This document shows, piece by piece, positions 35,201 through 47,978 of a stretch of DNA of 64,000 bases. This DNA is from Patiria pectinifera. Lineage: Eukaryota; Echinodermata; Asteroidea; Valvatida; Asterinidae. The notes beneath the pieces are model-generated. The model was given only the letters and a program-made list of their open reading frames with translations. It had not been told where the DNA came from and did not search any database. Location of the stretch: NCBI GenBank assembly GCA_029964075.1, contig CM057130.1, positions 930,001 to 994,000 of the forward strand, written 5' to 3'. A program made the position numbers and the translations under genes. How positions within the stretch are numbered: position 1 is the stretch's first letter; every line of letters starts with the position of its first letter.

Positions 35201-36130
35201 TCCCAACGTCTTCAGGGGGGGGGGGGCGGGGGGAAACAATTGATAGGCGCATTACGTTTTCTTTAAACTTAGCCAGCTGAGCAACAATCCTGGCCAAAAC
35301 TCGTCAGGCCCCCACCCCGGCGCCCGGCCAATGTTGTCTTCCATTGCGAGGTCTGTGCTCAAGCGCGAGATGACAACATTGACCGGGGGAGCGGGGAACT
35401 GGGGGAGGGTATGCTCATTGTGTGGACGTGTCCTAACCATTTTGGCCGGGATTGTCTGAATATAATCATAGTTCATTAGGGGCCTGCTTGCTTTTGTTTG
35501 CTGTCAAAAAAAATGCAATGTCGGCCGAAGGTTGAACAAAAGAACATATATTTAGGGCAAATAGTAATAGTAATTAAACATGGAAATAAATACATGTATA
35601 TATTTAGCATTTTATCCTAAAATATGGTTTTTTTATGTGTGATGTGTAAGCACTGTATACTTTTTGCTTCCCGAATCATGCGGAGAATGAGCCAGATGCA
35701 TTCTTCTCGGGTGGTATTCCAACTCACAATCCCTGCATGATAGAGCACCAAGAGTACCCGGCGACGAGAGGCAAATTCGTCTCATAGATATCAAATAAGA
35801 CGAATTTGATTTCTGAATAACAATGTTTGGCGTAGGCAAGACAAAATCGAATACAATGGGACCAAAACGTGTGCTCATTGTTTGAATTTGCTTGAACTGA
35901 ATTTGACATTTTCTGACAAAAGACGATATTAAACATTGGAAGTGCACTTAATCGATGTTGATAGACGAATTTGAATATAAGAAACGGCGAATTCGAATGA
36001 TAACGTTTTAAACTAGCCGAGAAAAAACTATAGTTATGCGTACGTCAACACGTTTTCTCACCGATTACTTTGGGGATTTCATTGAACTTGTTCAAGTCCC
36101 CGACATTAGGCAATCCTTTGCCTACTTTAT
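32263..36130. repeat. 3.8-kb tandem unit, copy 3
   Basis: All landmarks from TTTTCGGCTAGGTATCG to the MITE (35282-35458) are present in order. A deletion of about 0.7 kb occurs at about 34377, where AAAACTCTG joins TCAATGGTGACAG. Confidence 0.8.
35282..35458. mobile_element. Foldback MITE in unit copy 3
   Basis: Same termini and inner hairpin as the copy at 31422-31590. Confidence 0.75.
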
Positions 36131-36325
36131 ACCCCAATTGTTTTCGGCTACGTATCGTTCACATTATTTTCTCTAAATGTTGATTAGGGTAACTGTACCA
36201 GTAAGCAACTCCAAAGGTGAATTATAAGCGCATCAGTACTGAGGTTTGGCAAGCCTACCTGATACTATCTGAAGATAAGGTAAATGCGTGCAACTTTAGA
36301 AATGGCCATTTTTATCTTTACTATA

Positions 36326-36590
<265 letters not shown>

Positions 36591-39009
36591 TATTGACACC
36601 AAAACAAGTTGTGATTGTATAACATCCTAAATTTGAAAGATTCCACTGCAAAAGCCATTGTCATTTGATCGAGTTAATGTCAGAGACGCCTGTAAGTAGG
36701 TTTCCGCGGCCATTTTCCCGATTTTTTTTCTGATCATTTTCATTGAACCTGCGATCTCCGGATAACCGTTCCGGTTAGAGCACCGGAACGGTTATCCGGA
36801 GGTCGCAGGTTTAAGTCCCGCTCCATTCAATTTCTTTGTTCAACTTTTAAAGACATTTTTAATAGATATATTTTTCTATTTTCCTCTGAGGTTATTTTCC
36901 CTCCAAAAATCTTAATGACTGTAAAATTTATAATGTAACAAATTAACTGATATGAGGGATACAAGATGTAACAAAACAATGAAATGAAAAGGGCTAAGGA
37001 ATTTTTTTTTTCACTGTTGATCTTTTCTACTTGTTTAAACGTTTGAGCATGGGGCATCCTTACGTTGACGATTTCTTGACGTGCAAGACATCGGGGCATG
37101 TATTTTCGGCAATGGTAGTACCATCGGGAACAGTTCTCTTTGGGTAAATTACTCCAATGTTTTCTTGGGCCATTTCCATCAGACGATCCCAATTCCACTC
37201 CCTTAGGTTCATTCATGCGTATGTCTGTCTGAACACTTAATTTAAGGGGCCATGCAAACAGGGGCAAAAATCCCGGGGGATGGGGGTATATATCCCCCCA
37301 CTTTCTATCCGGGGTTAGGGGCTGGGCTATTTAATCATCCCCCAACTCTTTTTTTTTTAGATGAGAAAAAAATGTGTACAAGTTTTTGGTGTATTTTTTT
37401 AACATCCCAACAACTAAAATGTATTCATTAGCACTAAAAAGTGGAGAAACAAAGTACAAAAGCTTTAAAAATGCGCCGTTTTGATGTAAGCGCGAGTATG
37501 CGTATTGATATTCATCTTATCCTGAAGAGCGACCCTAGTGTAATGTGGTGTCCAGCCCATTTTTTCGGTTTTTTCGGGCTTTTCATAATGATTTAACCGA
37601 CCCGACCCCACCCAAAGTCGATAGAATTTTTGTATTCGTATTATAGTCGAAGGTAAAAACAAAACGACAAACGAAAACTCTGCGCTTGTTCTTTTGATCA
37701 TACATACCCGAAGGAAAAACGATTGGACAGTATCACACACAGACCAGCAACACCGTGTATAACCACCACCCATGACCCACAACTGGCCTGATAGTCATAA
37801 TAACCAACGAATCTTGGGATGTTTCTCAGCTGACCCCTACTGTACATGTAAACAAATCCCTTTTCGATTTGTAAGCGAGTAGCTGCTTCCCATAGCTCTG
37901 CGGCATAACAAAGAACTAATTACATCATCTGTCTACTATTACTGAATTTACAATTCACAATGCATACGTACTAATTGCTATATCTCGATGCAAAAGGAAA
38001 ACTGTATGATTAAAATAGAGTTTTGCTGGTCCCAGAGGGCCAGCCTCGAGTGTCCTTTTAGTTTTACTTATCTAACTACATGTAACTAAATGACTGACTG
38101 ACTGATTCACTGACTGTCAATGGTGACAGTCAGTGATAATTTGCACAGCATTAAGAAAAACCGATTATTGCAAAGTTTGACTAATACATCATAGGGTGTA
38201 AGATTTGAAGCACTTTGGGTGTGTTTGTAACTCTTTTTTTGGGGGGGGCGGCTGATATATGTATTAACCAATTATTACTTTACCTTTACCTTGCCTTCTC
38301 TGATCTGACGAAACCCTGCACCTGATGAAATATTACTTACAGGGTCTTGTGACTCTAACTTAATCAAATGGCAATGGCTTTTCCAGTGGAAACTCAGCAT
38401 GTTATACAATCACAATTTGTAGTAAACACATAAAGATATGATTGTCTTGGGAAAATGTCATTTAATCTGTATTGCAGGTGATAAATTAAACACATTATGA
38501 CGGAAATGTTTGTCTTCAAGAAATAAACCTTGAGCTTTCAATAAAAAATGATCAAAAAGTCGATGAACTTTTTTTTATGCACTGTAAAGTCATTACATGC
38601 CTTCATATTCAAACATGCACCAAACGTTTACAAAAACTCACATGACAATTCCGTCTGGAATGGATTTGGCATGTACCTCTTATGCGCATTTTATCCCCCT
38701 ATCCCCCCCCCCCCCCCGCTACCCCAGGTCCTATGTCGGGATTTGGTCTCGTTTTTCATGCCCCAGGGTGGGGATTTTGGTCACTCAAATTACACTGTTT
38801 TCGGCGTACTACATGGAAAGGCAATCACTAGGGTGCCCCACATAATTATGGATGTCGGGGCATGGTCGGGGACTTTCTCTCCAATTTTGCCCAAGGGGTG
38901 GGGATTTTGTCACTTCAAAAGTGACGATCCCAACGTCTTTGGGGGGGGGGACGGGTGGGGAAACAATTGATAGGCGCATTATGTTTTCTTTGAACTTAGC
39001 CAGCTGAGC

Positions 39010-39183
39010 AACAATCCTGGCCAAAACTCATCACCCCCAACCCGGCGCCCGGCCAATGTTGTCTTCCATTGCGCGGTCTGTGCTCAAGCGCGAGATGACA
39101 ACATTGACCGGGGCAGAGGGGAACTAGGGGAGGGTATGCTCATTGTGTGGACGTGTCCTAACCATTTTGGCCGGGATTGTCTG
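39010..39183. mobile_element. Foldback MITE in unit copy 4
   Basis: Same termini and inner hairpin; nearly identical to the copy at 31422-31590. Confidence 0.75.
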
Positions 39184-39853
39184 AATTTAATCATAGTTCA
39201 ATTGGGGGCTGTTTGCTTTTGTTTGCTGTCAAAAAAATGCAATGTCAGCCGAAGGTTGAACAAAAGAACATATATTTAGGGCAAATAGTAATAGTAATAA
39301 AACATGGAAATAAATACATGTATATATTTAGCATTTTATCCTAAAACATATTTCTTTTTATGTGTGATATTTAAGCACTGTATACTTTTTGCTTCCCAAA
39401 TCATGCGGAGAATGAGCCAGATGCATTCTTCTCAGGTGGTATTCCAACTCACAATCCCTGCATGATAGAGCACCAAGAGTACCCGGCGACGACAGGCAAA
39501 TTCGTCTCATAGAAATCAATAACACGAATTTGATTTCTGAATAACAAGGTTTGGCGTAGGCAAGACAAAATCAAATACAACAGGACAAAAATGTGTGCTC
39601 ATTGTTTGAATTTGCTTGAACTGAATTTGAAATTGTCTGACAAAGGACGATATTAAACATTGGAAGTGCACTTAATCGATGTTGATAGACGAATTTGAAT
39701 ACAAGAAACGGCGAATTAGAATGATAACGTTTTAAACTAGCCGAGAAAAAACTATAGTTATGCGTACGTCAACACGTTTTCTCACTGATTACTTTGGGGA
39801 TTTCATTGAACTTGTTCAAGTCCCCCACATTAGGCAATCCTTTGCCTACTTTA

Positions 39854-40959
39854 TACCCCAATTGTTTTCGGCTACGTATCGTTCACATTATTTTCTCTAA
39901 ACGTTTATTAGGGTAACTGTACCAGTAAGCAACTCCAAAGGTGAATTATAAGCGCATCAGTACTGAGCTTTGGCAAGACTACCTGATGCTATCTGAAGAT
40001 CAATGCGTGCAACTTTAGAAATAGCCATTTTTTATCTTTACATTGTCCTCAATATAATATCAGAAAAAAAATGCTATTTAAGTAAGGATATGTATGTAGG
40101 ATCCCCAAAATATACTTTTAAAAGAAAAACAAGAATTCAAAATATACCCAAATGAGGAAACAAATTTATTTAACGGGACGTATTTACATTTATGCAAATT
40201 AGGCACCCTTCCTTCAAGAATTTTAGGTGTCACTCCTTTTTAAAATATTCTTTAGGCCTATAAGAATATGTCTGCCAAGTTTTGTGCTTTGGACCATTCG
40301 ATCACGATCGTATCAAAAATTGGATCTCAGCCACCTAAGTATAGACATTGCTCTGTTCTTATGAAAATTGGAGGTTGGTTTTTGTACCAGACTACAAGTT
40401 GCCTAAAACAGACCATGGGGGAATGAACTTCTTCATGTTGAGGCAATGCAGCGAATGACTGTAGTACACAATTACAGTAAAGGATGATCTTAGACGTGTA
40501 ATTGTATGATTTTAAAGAGCACATCCTCTTTTACACCAATCCACTATTATCTGATTGCACTTTGTACCTGATCACGTAGGGCCATACTGTTACAACCAAC
40601 AGGTACAAGCTGACACCCTTCTCCCAACTTTGACTAATGTACATCGTTAAAAAACCACTAATGAATCTCAGACCCCGAATGCCGATCTGAGGGACTCAAT
40701 TACCAAAGGAATAACATGAAAGACAAGAATGTATGGTTTTTGGTTAAAAAGTTTCAAACGAAAGGATTTGAATTAAAAGTTTCTTGGCTGGTCTAGCTCA
40801 GCTCGCTAAGTCTAAAGAAACCATAAGAGATACATACCAACTCTATACCAGATGGAATTGTCATGTTGGTTTATGTAAACCGAGTTCAGTGACTCTTTCA
40901 ACCTGTCTAAACATGAAGGTATGGAATGACTATACATTGCATTTTCAATCATCGACAAA
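39854..40959. repeat. 3.8-kb tandem unit, copy 5 (partial)
   Basis: It repeats the start of the unit (CGGCTACGTATCG, the 40318 landmark) and stops after AATCATCGACAA, where unrelated sequence begins. Confidence 0.75.
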
Positions 40960-41397
40960 AGTTTAAGATCAATTCATTTTATTCATGGTCAACAGGGTCT
41001 TCTTTTATGGTCTCCTTAGTCGTCTTCTTCATTCAGGGGACTTCATTTGGGTCTTTCCCTGTGTCGTATTTGGATCTACATTGTCGTCTTATTGGAATCT
41101 TTATTCGGGTCTTCATTTGGATTATTTTGTATAATTGGAGAAAGTGAATTTAATTAAAACTTAATCAAGTGAATCAGTGTAAACAACTGTCTGAGAATTC
41201 CAGTTCAATTCTACTTGCTTTCCACCTTACTCTATCTTCATGAGGGTGAACCTGACCACCCTTATCATCGTTGGGGTCGCCACCTCGCGACATTATGAAT
41301 ATTTTATGTAAGAACAATTAAATCCTGTCAGGAACAATCAATTTTTATCTGGTAAAATTCAGTAAACATTCTATGTACACAAGTTATTTCTGGCTTG
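40960..41397. other. Unassigned sequence; possible LTR edge at 41264-41292
   Basis: Around 41264-41292 the minus strand reads TGTCGCGAGGTGGCGACCCC, which has the TGT start of some LTRs, but I found no matching end or target duplication. The left part contains several short repeats of GGGTCTTC and CTTCATTTGG. No gene is seen. Confidence 0.25.
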
Positions 41398-42145
41398 ATG
41401 ACGTCATTATTCAAAAACGGGAAGTGAATACTGATTTAGTTCGGAGTGGATAAATGTTCATGTGAAGTTTAAATGACGTATGAAAGCATGGAAAATATAC
41501 GTGTATTTATTCATATCAACTAACTTCCAGTTTGATGACGTCACAGTATTTGGCAGCAACAAGTGAACATTGTAATGGATATCGTAACTTGGGCTACGAA
41601 GATATACGACATGAATCGAATTTTAGAATATGGTCGTTTTCAAATTCTCACAGAAGTAACTTCCGGTCTGGTGGCGTCATGAATTTGAAACCTTGCCAAG
41701 TTATTTTTAGTTAATCAAAGAGTATCAAGGAGCGATTTGGTAAAATTTGAACCGATGGTTTTCAAATTAGAAAGAGCAAACACTGTGTTATGTGCCGCTT
41801 GGGGGCGCCCTTTCGAAAGATGACGTCATCACACTTTTTTTGTCCGGCATTCCTCACTAAACACTATCATAATTTATATGTGTGTAGTAAAATTCTTCAG
41901 CTTTTGAATTACATTCGGTTTTCATTGCACTTCCGGTAATACCGGAAGTGAAGGTCAAGCGGTTTTGTGTCCGGGAACAAGAAATGTTTCTCACGGCATA
42001 TATAGTCTACAACCTCACGAAAAAACCGAACACGATACTCTATTTAGTTCAAAAGATATCGCGCAAACTATTTTGTCAAAATTTGCCCTGAAATCGCTTG
42101 TAATTTGATCCCTGGTGACGTCATGATAACGTAACAAAATGTATA
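41398..42145. repeat. TGACGTCA-rich degenerate tandem array, left part
   Basis: GATGACGTCAT or near matches recur at about 41398, 41535, 41667, 41820 and 42115, roughly every 135-150 bp (once double). Between them are ACTTCCGG/CCGGAAGT blocks. The array resumes at 43492-43860 after the solo LTR. Confidence 0.6.
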
Positions 42146-42149
42146 ATAT

Positions 42150-43491
42150 TGTAACGAAATGTATTCGGCGCTCCATACTTTTTATATGTTTCATTTGCCC
42201 GCCATAGCTTTTGCGCTATTTTTAGAATGGGGTATATAAGGCAGCGTTCGCGCGCATTCTGGCAGACTGTTTTGGCGCGCCGTAGAGTGGCAGACTAAGA
42301 AAAGCTTCGTGGATACAGACAGAGCGTTGTGTCGGGGATCGGAGTGACCGCAAAGCTTACCGTGAGTGTTGAGCTGCTGTATTGTTAATGTTACACACTC
42401 CTTTTCTTTTATAAATAGTGGTGCAATTGTGGAATTGATCCTTGGGTTTACTTGATTAAGTGAAGCTTAATACTCGTTCGCTTGAAGACAGCATATTTGG
42501 GTGTATTTTTGTCACCTCTGTGCAGGAATTCTCCGTTTGTTTTCGTAGACATACTTGGCAGATCTTTGTGAAGCACTTTTATTGTTGACTATCGATAAGA
42601 AAGTCTCTTTCCCTTAAGGAAATCCTTTTCCTTAAGGAAACCATTTCCCTTTAAGAAACTCATTTTCCCTTACGGAAACCCTTTCCCTAAAGTAAATCCA
42701 TTTCCTTAAGAAACCTCCTTTCCCTTACGGAAACCCCTTCCCTTAAGTAAACCCTTTCCCTTGGGAGCCCATTTCCTAACGTATCGGGATCGACAACTGC
42801 CTCGCGGGAGACGAAGGGTCGAGCTCATCAGGAGGATCGGCAACTGCCTTCGAGAGACCTCGGAGGGTCGTCTAGAAACTGGGGAAATCCCTTCCCTTAA
42901 GGAAATCCCTTCCCTTAAGAAACCCTTTCCCTTAAGGAACTAATTTTCCCTTAAAGAACTCCCTTTCCCTTAAGGAAACCCCCTTCCTTGAGGAACCCAT
43001 TTCTAAGGTATCCGGAATGATAACTGCCTCGCGGGAGACGAAGGGTCGAGCTCATCAGGAGGATCGGCATCTGCCTTCGGGAGACCTCGGAGGATCGTCT
43101 GGAGCCTAGGAAACCCCCTTCCTTGAGGAACTCCCTTTCCCTTTAGGAAATCCCTTCCCTTAAGGAAACCCCGTTCCTTAAGGAAACCCTTCCCCTTAAG
43201 GAAACCCCCATCTTTTTAAGTACTTGCCTTTGGTTGAGGCATTTTTAATAAAGGAAGTTCAGTTGTTGCATGGCTGAATAAAGAGACTTCGTGAAGCTTG
43301 AGCATCTGTGTCTGGGTCCCATTTCTTGTCTGGTTGGGTAGATTTGTCGTTCGAACAATATAAGGGAAAATTAGTTACGTGCGGCGACAGACAGTCTCCA
43401 AACGGATTATCGCCCTGGGACCATCTGGACTGCCGCTCGTCTGGAGGGTTCTCGAGACCGTCACTTCTCGAGAAAATCGAGATCCGCCACA
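42150..43491 (+). mobile_element. Solo LTR, 1342 bp, inserted in the TGACGTCA array
   Basis: It begins TGTAACG and ends GCCACA (TGT...ACA) and is flanked by ATAT (5-bp AATAT if the terminal A is shared) at 42146-42149 and 43492-43495. A TATA box GGGTATATAAGG lies near 42232. After it comes a likely donor site ACCGTGAGTG near 42360. Two AATAAA signals (about 43247 and 43276) are in the right part, as expected of an LTR. Inside are TTCCTTAAGGAA arrays. There is no coding sequence. It is probably from a Ty3/Gypsy-type element, judged only by form. Confidence 0.75.
42600..43215. repeat. CCTTAAGG palindrome array with a duplicated 100-bp block
   Basis: More than 20 variants of CCCTTTCCCTTAAGGAAA occur. 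They are interrupted by two copies (about 42785-42885 and 43013-43110) of a block with CTGCCTCGCGGGAGACGAAG and GAGACCTCGGAGG. This is an internal expansion of the LTR. Confidence 0.85.
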
Positions 43492-43495
43492 ATAT

Positions 43496-43860
43496 CTTCG
43501 TAGCATGGTACAAGTTCACATTAGGTTTCTTGGTCATACCGTAAACCGTTTGGAAGAAACTCTGCTTTGTTTTGATTTCAGGCTAAAGTCTTCATTTTAA
43601 ATTCAGCTAACTTTGACCTTCCGGTAGACCCGGAAGTAAAGGTTAAGCGAGTTCACGTACACGACAAAAAATGTTTATCAATTCATGGTCTATCCGATTA
43701 CGGAATACAAACATCATTGATCATTTTGTTCAAGAGTTATAGGTGAAAGTAATTGATCAATTTTTCAGCTGAAATCGCTTGTAATTTGACACCCGATGAC
43801 GTCATCATGACGTCAGAGTAATATGCACCACTAGATTGAAAGTTACAAGTTCATATCATG
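43496..43860. repeat. TGACGTCA-rich array, right part
   Basis: CCTTCCGGTAGACCCGGAAG and GAAATCGCTTGTAATTTGA match 41930-42110. GATGACGTCATCATGACGTC is at about 43797. A 335-bp repeat is visible between ACAAGTTCA...AAACCGTTTGG at about 43510 and 43843. Confidence 0.6.
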
Positions 43861-44061
43861 AACCGTTTAGGAGAAAAGCCGCGGAGAAGTATTGTCCGGA
43901 AAAAGAAAGAAAGATTTATCAGAACAAAAACAGCGAGTGGTCGGGTTGCGCCCGACTACTCAATTAATCGTAACAACTCCAATCAGTGGTTGGGTTGTGC
44001 CCGACCACTCAAAAAGACGTCGTCATCCCAAATTCCCGAGACCAATCAACATACCAACAGA

Positions 44062-44301
44062 AAGGGTGTTTCAACTACTCACTACCTGACTACTGTGATG
44101 GACACTTTAGCTCGTAATGCTGACACCCCGAACACACTATCTACACTTGTGGCGACTGACTACAGCAAAGCGTTTGATAGAGTAGATCATACTCTTCTTA
44201 TCACCAAGCCATTGAACCTTGGCACCCGCCCATCATTGATTCCGTGGATCTGCGATTTCCTGTGTGAACGCCAACAATGCGTTCGCTATGATGGCACAAT
44301 A
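44062..44301 (+). pseudogene. Non-LTR reverse transcriptase, N-terminal part (CR1/Jockey-like)
   Basis: The frame contains GVSTTHYLTTVMDTL then TDYSKAFDRVDHTLL, with the catalytic Asp of RT motif A, and LIPWICDFLCERQQCVRYDG. It is interrupted after DGTI by a MITE and continues at 44605 and 46030. Upstream codons from 43858 are repeat-derived and not RT. CR1/Jockey placement is from motif style only. Confidence 0.85.
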
Positions 44302-44603
44302 GGCCTTTCTTTTGTTTGTAGACATTGGCGCCATTTTGTATGGGCTGCCGTAAGCGCATAAATGGAAGCCGTGGTTGGCAACATATTTTTCCAAAAAAGT
44401 CCTCATAACGCCATCAACACATAGTAAAAAGGCATGTGTAGGAATTATTTGAAGCTTTGTTGAAAAAATTGTATTTTCAAGTATCAAATGATATTTTGGT
44501 GATCTGTAGTAATTCTTCTAAATTTTTGCAGTGTTGGACCTTCCATAGTTTTGCAGGCCGTGGTTGGCAAAAATGCAGTTTGCCAACCAAGCGCAGAAAG
44601 GTC
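44302..44603. mobile_element. TA-flanked MITE inside the reverse transcriptase
   Basis: GGCCTTTCT at the left is inverted as AGAAAGGTC at the right, with TA on each side (44300-44301 and 44604-44605), as for Tc1/mariner-type insertions. The inner direct copies GCCGTGGTTGGCAA (about 44370 and 44562) are repeated. Removing it rejoins the RT to within one base of frame. Confidence 0.6.
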
Positions 44604-44644
44604 TATATCTGATTGGCACACAACCATCGCTGGTGTTCCACAGG

Positions 44645-46021
44645 CAGTGGCGTAGCCACCGGGGGGGGGGGGCGTCCGCCCCCACGAAACCTTGTTGCCC
44701 CCCCCCCAAGTCGCCCCCCACTGAGATTTTGAGTTTCTAAAAAAATTATCATTGATCTAAATCTAAATAGTCGCGAATGATCCACATGATGACCACTGAG
44801 AAACGACCCTTCGACCGGCGACCGCGGACCAGTAAGCTGACAACCGGCGTGACATAGCGCATAATGATAATCTAAAATGCATATTAACACCCACTGCACT
44901 GCTCGCTCACACCAGGGAACACGTATTATAGACAGGTGGTCCGTGGGTCACACAGTTTCAGTCAGCGGTATCACGCGAATCAGCCACGCACAAACTTTTT
45001 CCTCCATTCATATAAGCTAAATAATAATAATAGACCAATTAAAATTGCTTAAAATCAGTGGCGTAGCCACGGGGGGCATGGGGGGGGCGACAGCCCCCCA
45101 TGAAACCTTGTCGCCCCCCCCAGTCGCCCCCCCCCCCACTGAGATTTTGAGTTTCTAAAAAAATTATCATTGATCTACATGACGCCATGGGCGTCAATCC
45201 TGGGGGGACAGGGGGACTGGGTCCCCCCCACACTTTTTGAAGGGTGGGGGACACAATATCAAATGTCCCCCCCCCCAGATTTTTGAACTCGTGTCTCATT
45301 TACAGGGCCCTATTATGTACTACAATGTATCTTTTGCTTAGAAAATATTGGTTAAAGTGGTCAGAATTTGCCTCAGATAGCACCACAGAGCATTTAGAAT
45401 CCAATTTTTTTTCGGGGCCCTTAAGCGGGCCCCGAACCCCACGCCTATCGCTCATAAGTCTGGTAGCTGATTTAATGACTCCAACCTCGAAAACAATGTT
45501 CAAAAAATTTTCTTATGCCTTTAGCTGAGAAAACCTCGAAAATATGTTTAAATTATTATCTTTTGTGCTAAGATAATTATTGGTTAAAGTGGTAAGAAAT
45601 TGCCTCAGATCACACCACAGAGCATCGAGAATCCATTTTTGTTCGGGGCCCTTAAGCGGGCCCCGAACCCCACGCCTATAGCTCAAAATACAGATAGCTG
45701 ATTCAGTGACTCCAACCTCGAAAACGAAGTTCAAATAAATATCTTTTGCTAAGAAAATATTAGCTAAAGCATGGAGGAAGGTGGTAAGAAATTGCTTCAG
45801 ATCACACCACAGAACATCTAGAATCCAATTTTTGGGGGGCCCTTCAGCGGGCCCCGAACCCCCACGCCGTAAGGGCTTCGCGCTTCGCGCTCGCATCAGT
45901 TCTGATCAAGGTATGTCCCCCCCCCGCCACTTTTGAGAAGCGATTGAAGCCCCTACATGACCCCCCCCCCCACGAAATGGTATGGTCCAGCCCCACTGAA
46001 AAATTCCTGGCTACGCCATTG
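44645..46021. mobile_element. Compound hAT-type element with 8-bp target duplication
   Basis: The ends CAGTGGCGTAGCCA and TGGCTACGCCATTG are TIRs of the common hAT type. They are flanked by the duplication TCCACAGG (44637-44644 and 46022-46029). Excision on paper restores GVPQG of the RT. Inside is a second TIR copy, CAGTGGCGTAGCCAC at about 45056, and an inverted CATGGGCGTCAATCC motif near 45186. Three tandem units contain GGGGCCCTTAAGCGGGCCCC. No transposase is present. Confidence 0.85.
45340..45870. repeat. Three tandem units inside the hAT element
   Basis: GGGGCCCTTAAGCGGGCCCC-like hairpins occur at about 45413, 45646 and 45835, each preceded by CACCACAGAGCAT and AATCCAATTTTT. Units are about 190-230 bp. 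Confidence 0.8.
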
Positions 46022-46029
46022 TCCACAGG

Positions 46030-46766
46030 GTACCCGCCTGGGACCAATTGCATTCCTAGCGATGATCAATGATGCAGCATCAGACATATCTACCCACCAT
46101 TGGAAGTATGTCGATGATATGACACTTATCTAGGAACTCAAACTATGTGATCAACCACTCCAAGAATACCACTCACTTAAAATACTGGGCCTAATCATCC
46201 AGTCAGATCTCAAATTGAATGAATGGGTGACTTCAATTACTTCAAAAGCTATCCGGCGAATGTACATGCTCCTACTTTTAAAAACAAAATTTGCATTGCC
46301 TTCAAAGGACCTGCTAACCATCTACATGGGGTACATCAGACCAATACTGGAATACGCAGTCCCGGTATGGTCACCTGGACTGACCCAGCAACAGAGTGAT
46401 ACCCTGGAACAAATCCAGAAAAGAGCTTGCAGAGTCATCCTTGGTTCCAAGTACAAAGGATATGAACAATCATTAACAGATCTCAGTCTTTGCACTCTTG
46501 CTAAGAGAAGAGAAGACATCTGTTACAAATATGTGTGTGTAACCTACTAAAAGATGACGAGTTTAGTAGCTGGTTACCTGTGCACAGATGCAAATCACAT
46601 AATTGCCAATACAGTAGCCACCTCTCTATCCCTAACTGCAGAACAAATCGGTACAAAAACAGCTCTGTACCCTACCTTGTTAGGCTATGGAACTCCAAAA
46701 ACAAGTGAACAATTGTTAAAGTGCTCCCTCATAATTAATCACTTTTTCATTGACATTCATGTCTAA
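46030..46766 (+). pseudogene. Non-LTR reverse transcriptase, C-terminal part
   Basis: It continues GTRLGPIAFLAMINDA (motif B region), WKYVDDMTL (motif C, YVDD) followed by a TAG at about 46131, then the thumb-like MGYIRPILEYAVPVWSPGL and QKRACRVILGSKYKGY. The last open frame (46554-46766) is a frameshifted C-terminus containing SEQLLKCSLI. Stops and frameshifts make it inactive. Confidence 0.85.
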
Positions 46767-47324
46767 TTGTTTATTGGGATAAAATCCGTTTTAATCCTGG
46801 AAATTTGTGTTCTCAATCCCCGCCCACCCTCTCCTCCCTTATCTTCCCACATAGCATTTTTGTCCTATTGTGAGTTTGTTGTTTTAAGATAGTAATGTAT
46901 TCCTTTGTCTATTTTGTTTGTGTAAATCCATTTTGTAAGCCTAGAAACTTCTTACCCAAAGACCTTTTATCATTCTCACTCATCCATTTGTATGTAATGA
47001 AATGTAAATCTTTTTATGTGTGGTCTTAAATGATTTTATTTAATTCCATGTTTATCCAATCGTTGGTGTTAAAATGATTTAATTCTATGTCTGTTCATAT
47101 TCCTTTTCTTACCCTTCCCCTTTCATCCTCTCCCTTCCCAGTTTACCCTCCACATACCCTCTCCATGTCATGTTTTTATATGATTTTAGTCTTGTGCTGC
47201 CCTTGTAAAGTAAAGTTTACGTTTTTTATGATAATACATTGTAAATGTTCTTAACAATTCCGCTGCTGGCGGCGAAAAAAAGACATAATAATGAACCACT
47301 TAATAATAAAAATAATAAGGTTGT
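46767..47324 (+). other. Probable 3' tail of the non-LTR element, then unassigned
   Basis: This is a T- and C-rich non-coding stretch with CTCTCCTCCCTTATC and TTATATGATTTTAG motifs. The RT fragment's 3' end is not marked by a clear tail or target duplication. Confidence 0.35.
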
Positions 47325-47857
47325 TCGGGATGAGAGGTAAAAATTAGATCAATAGTAGTTTCAGTAAATTCAGTAACGCGGGTAGGTTCATGTATAAGTT
47401 GCGTCATTTGGAACAAACTAAAACATGAAGTTATAGGGTTTGAGGACGTACTGTTATCGTCCTCGGAAATGACACAATCGCCAGCTACGATAATTTCTTA
47501 ACATTCACATGAGGCTCTATCTATAATACCACTTATTTTATCTATAAACTGTACAGAACTTGAAGGTGGCCTGTAAATAGAACTTATAAGCACAGGCTGC
47601 CTTTGCTTACATTTGAGTTCAACCCATAAACATTCGACATCATCTGTTTCTAGGTCATCACGGTGGATGAAAGTTATATTATTTCGGATGCACATTGCCA
47701 CGCCACCCCCGTGACGGTTTCTATCTCTTCTGACAATCGAGTATTCGGGGAGGTGAAGCTCCTCGTCAGTTGAGGAGTCAAAAATTGTTTCGTTTAAACA
47801 GATGATATCAAATGGGTTTGTAGACATCAATATCTTTAAATGGTCGAATTTGTTCAT
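47325..47857 (-). pseudogene. Apurinic-type endonuclease fragment of a non-LTR retrotransposon
   Basis: From 47857 leftwards the frame reads NPFDIICLNETIFDSS (the catalytic Glu in NET), HGGGVAMCIRNNI, ECLWVELK and ISSIYRPPSS. After one stop at 47498 the same frame continues AGDCVISED and ends near TTIDLIFTSHPEQP. These are hallmarks of the EEP endonuclease. No RT follows on this strand, so it is a separate truncated insertion. Confidence 0.85.
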
Positions 47858-47978
47858 TCATTTTTTCATTGCACGTTTGTTCATTCATTTGTTCATTGCA
47901 CATGCGCATTACGTGCTTACCGTGGAGATCACTCACCAGTGAGGACGGTTTTGCTTGTTTATTACGGAAAACATTAAA

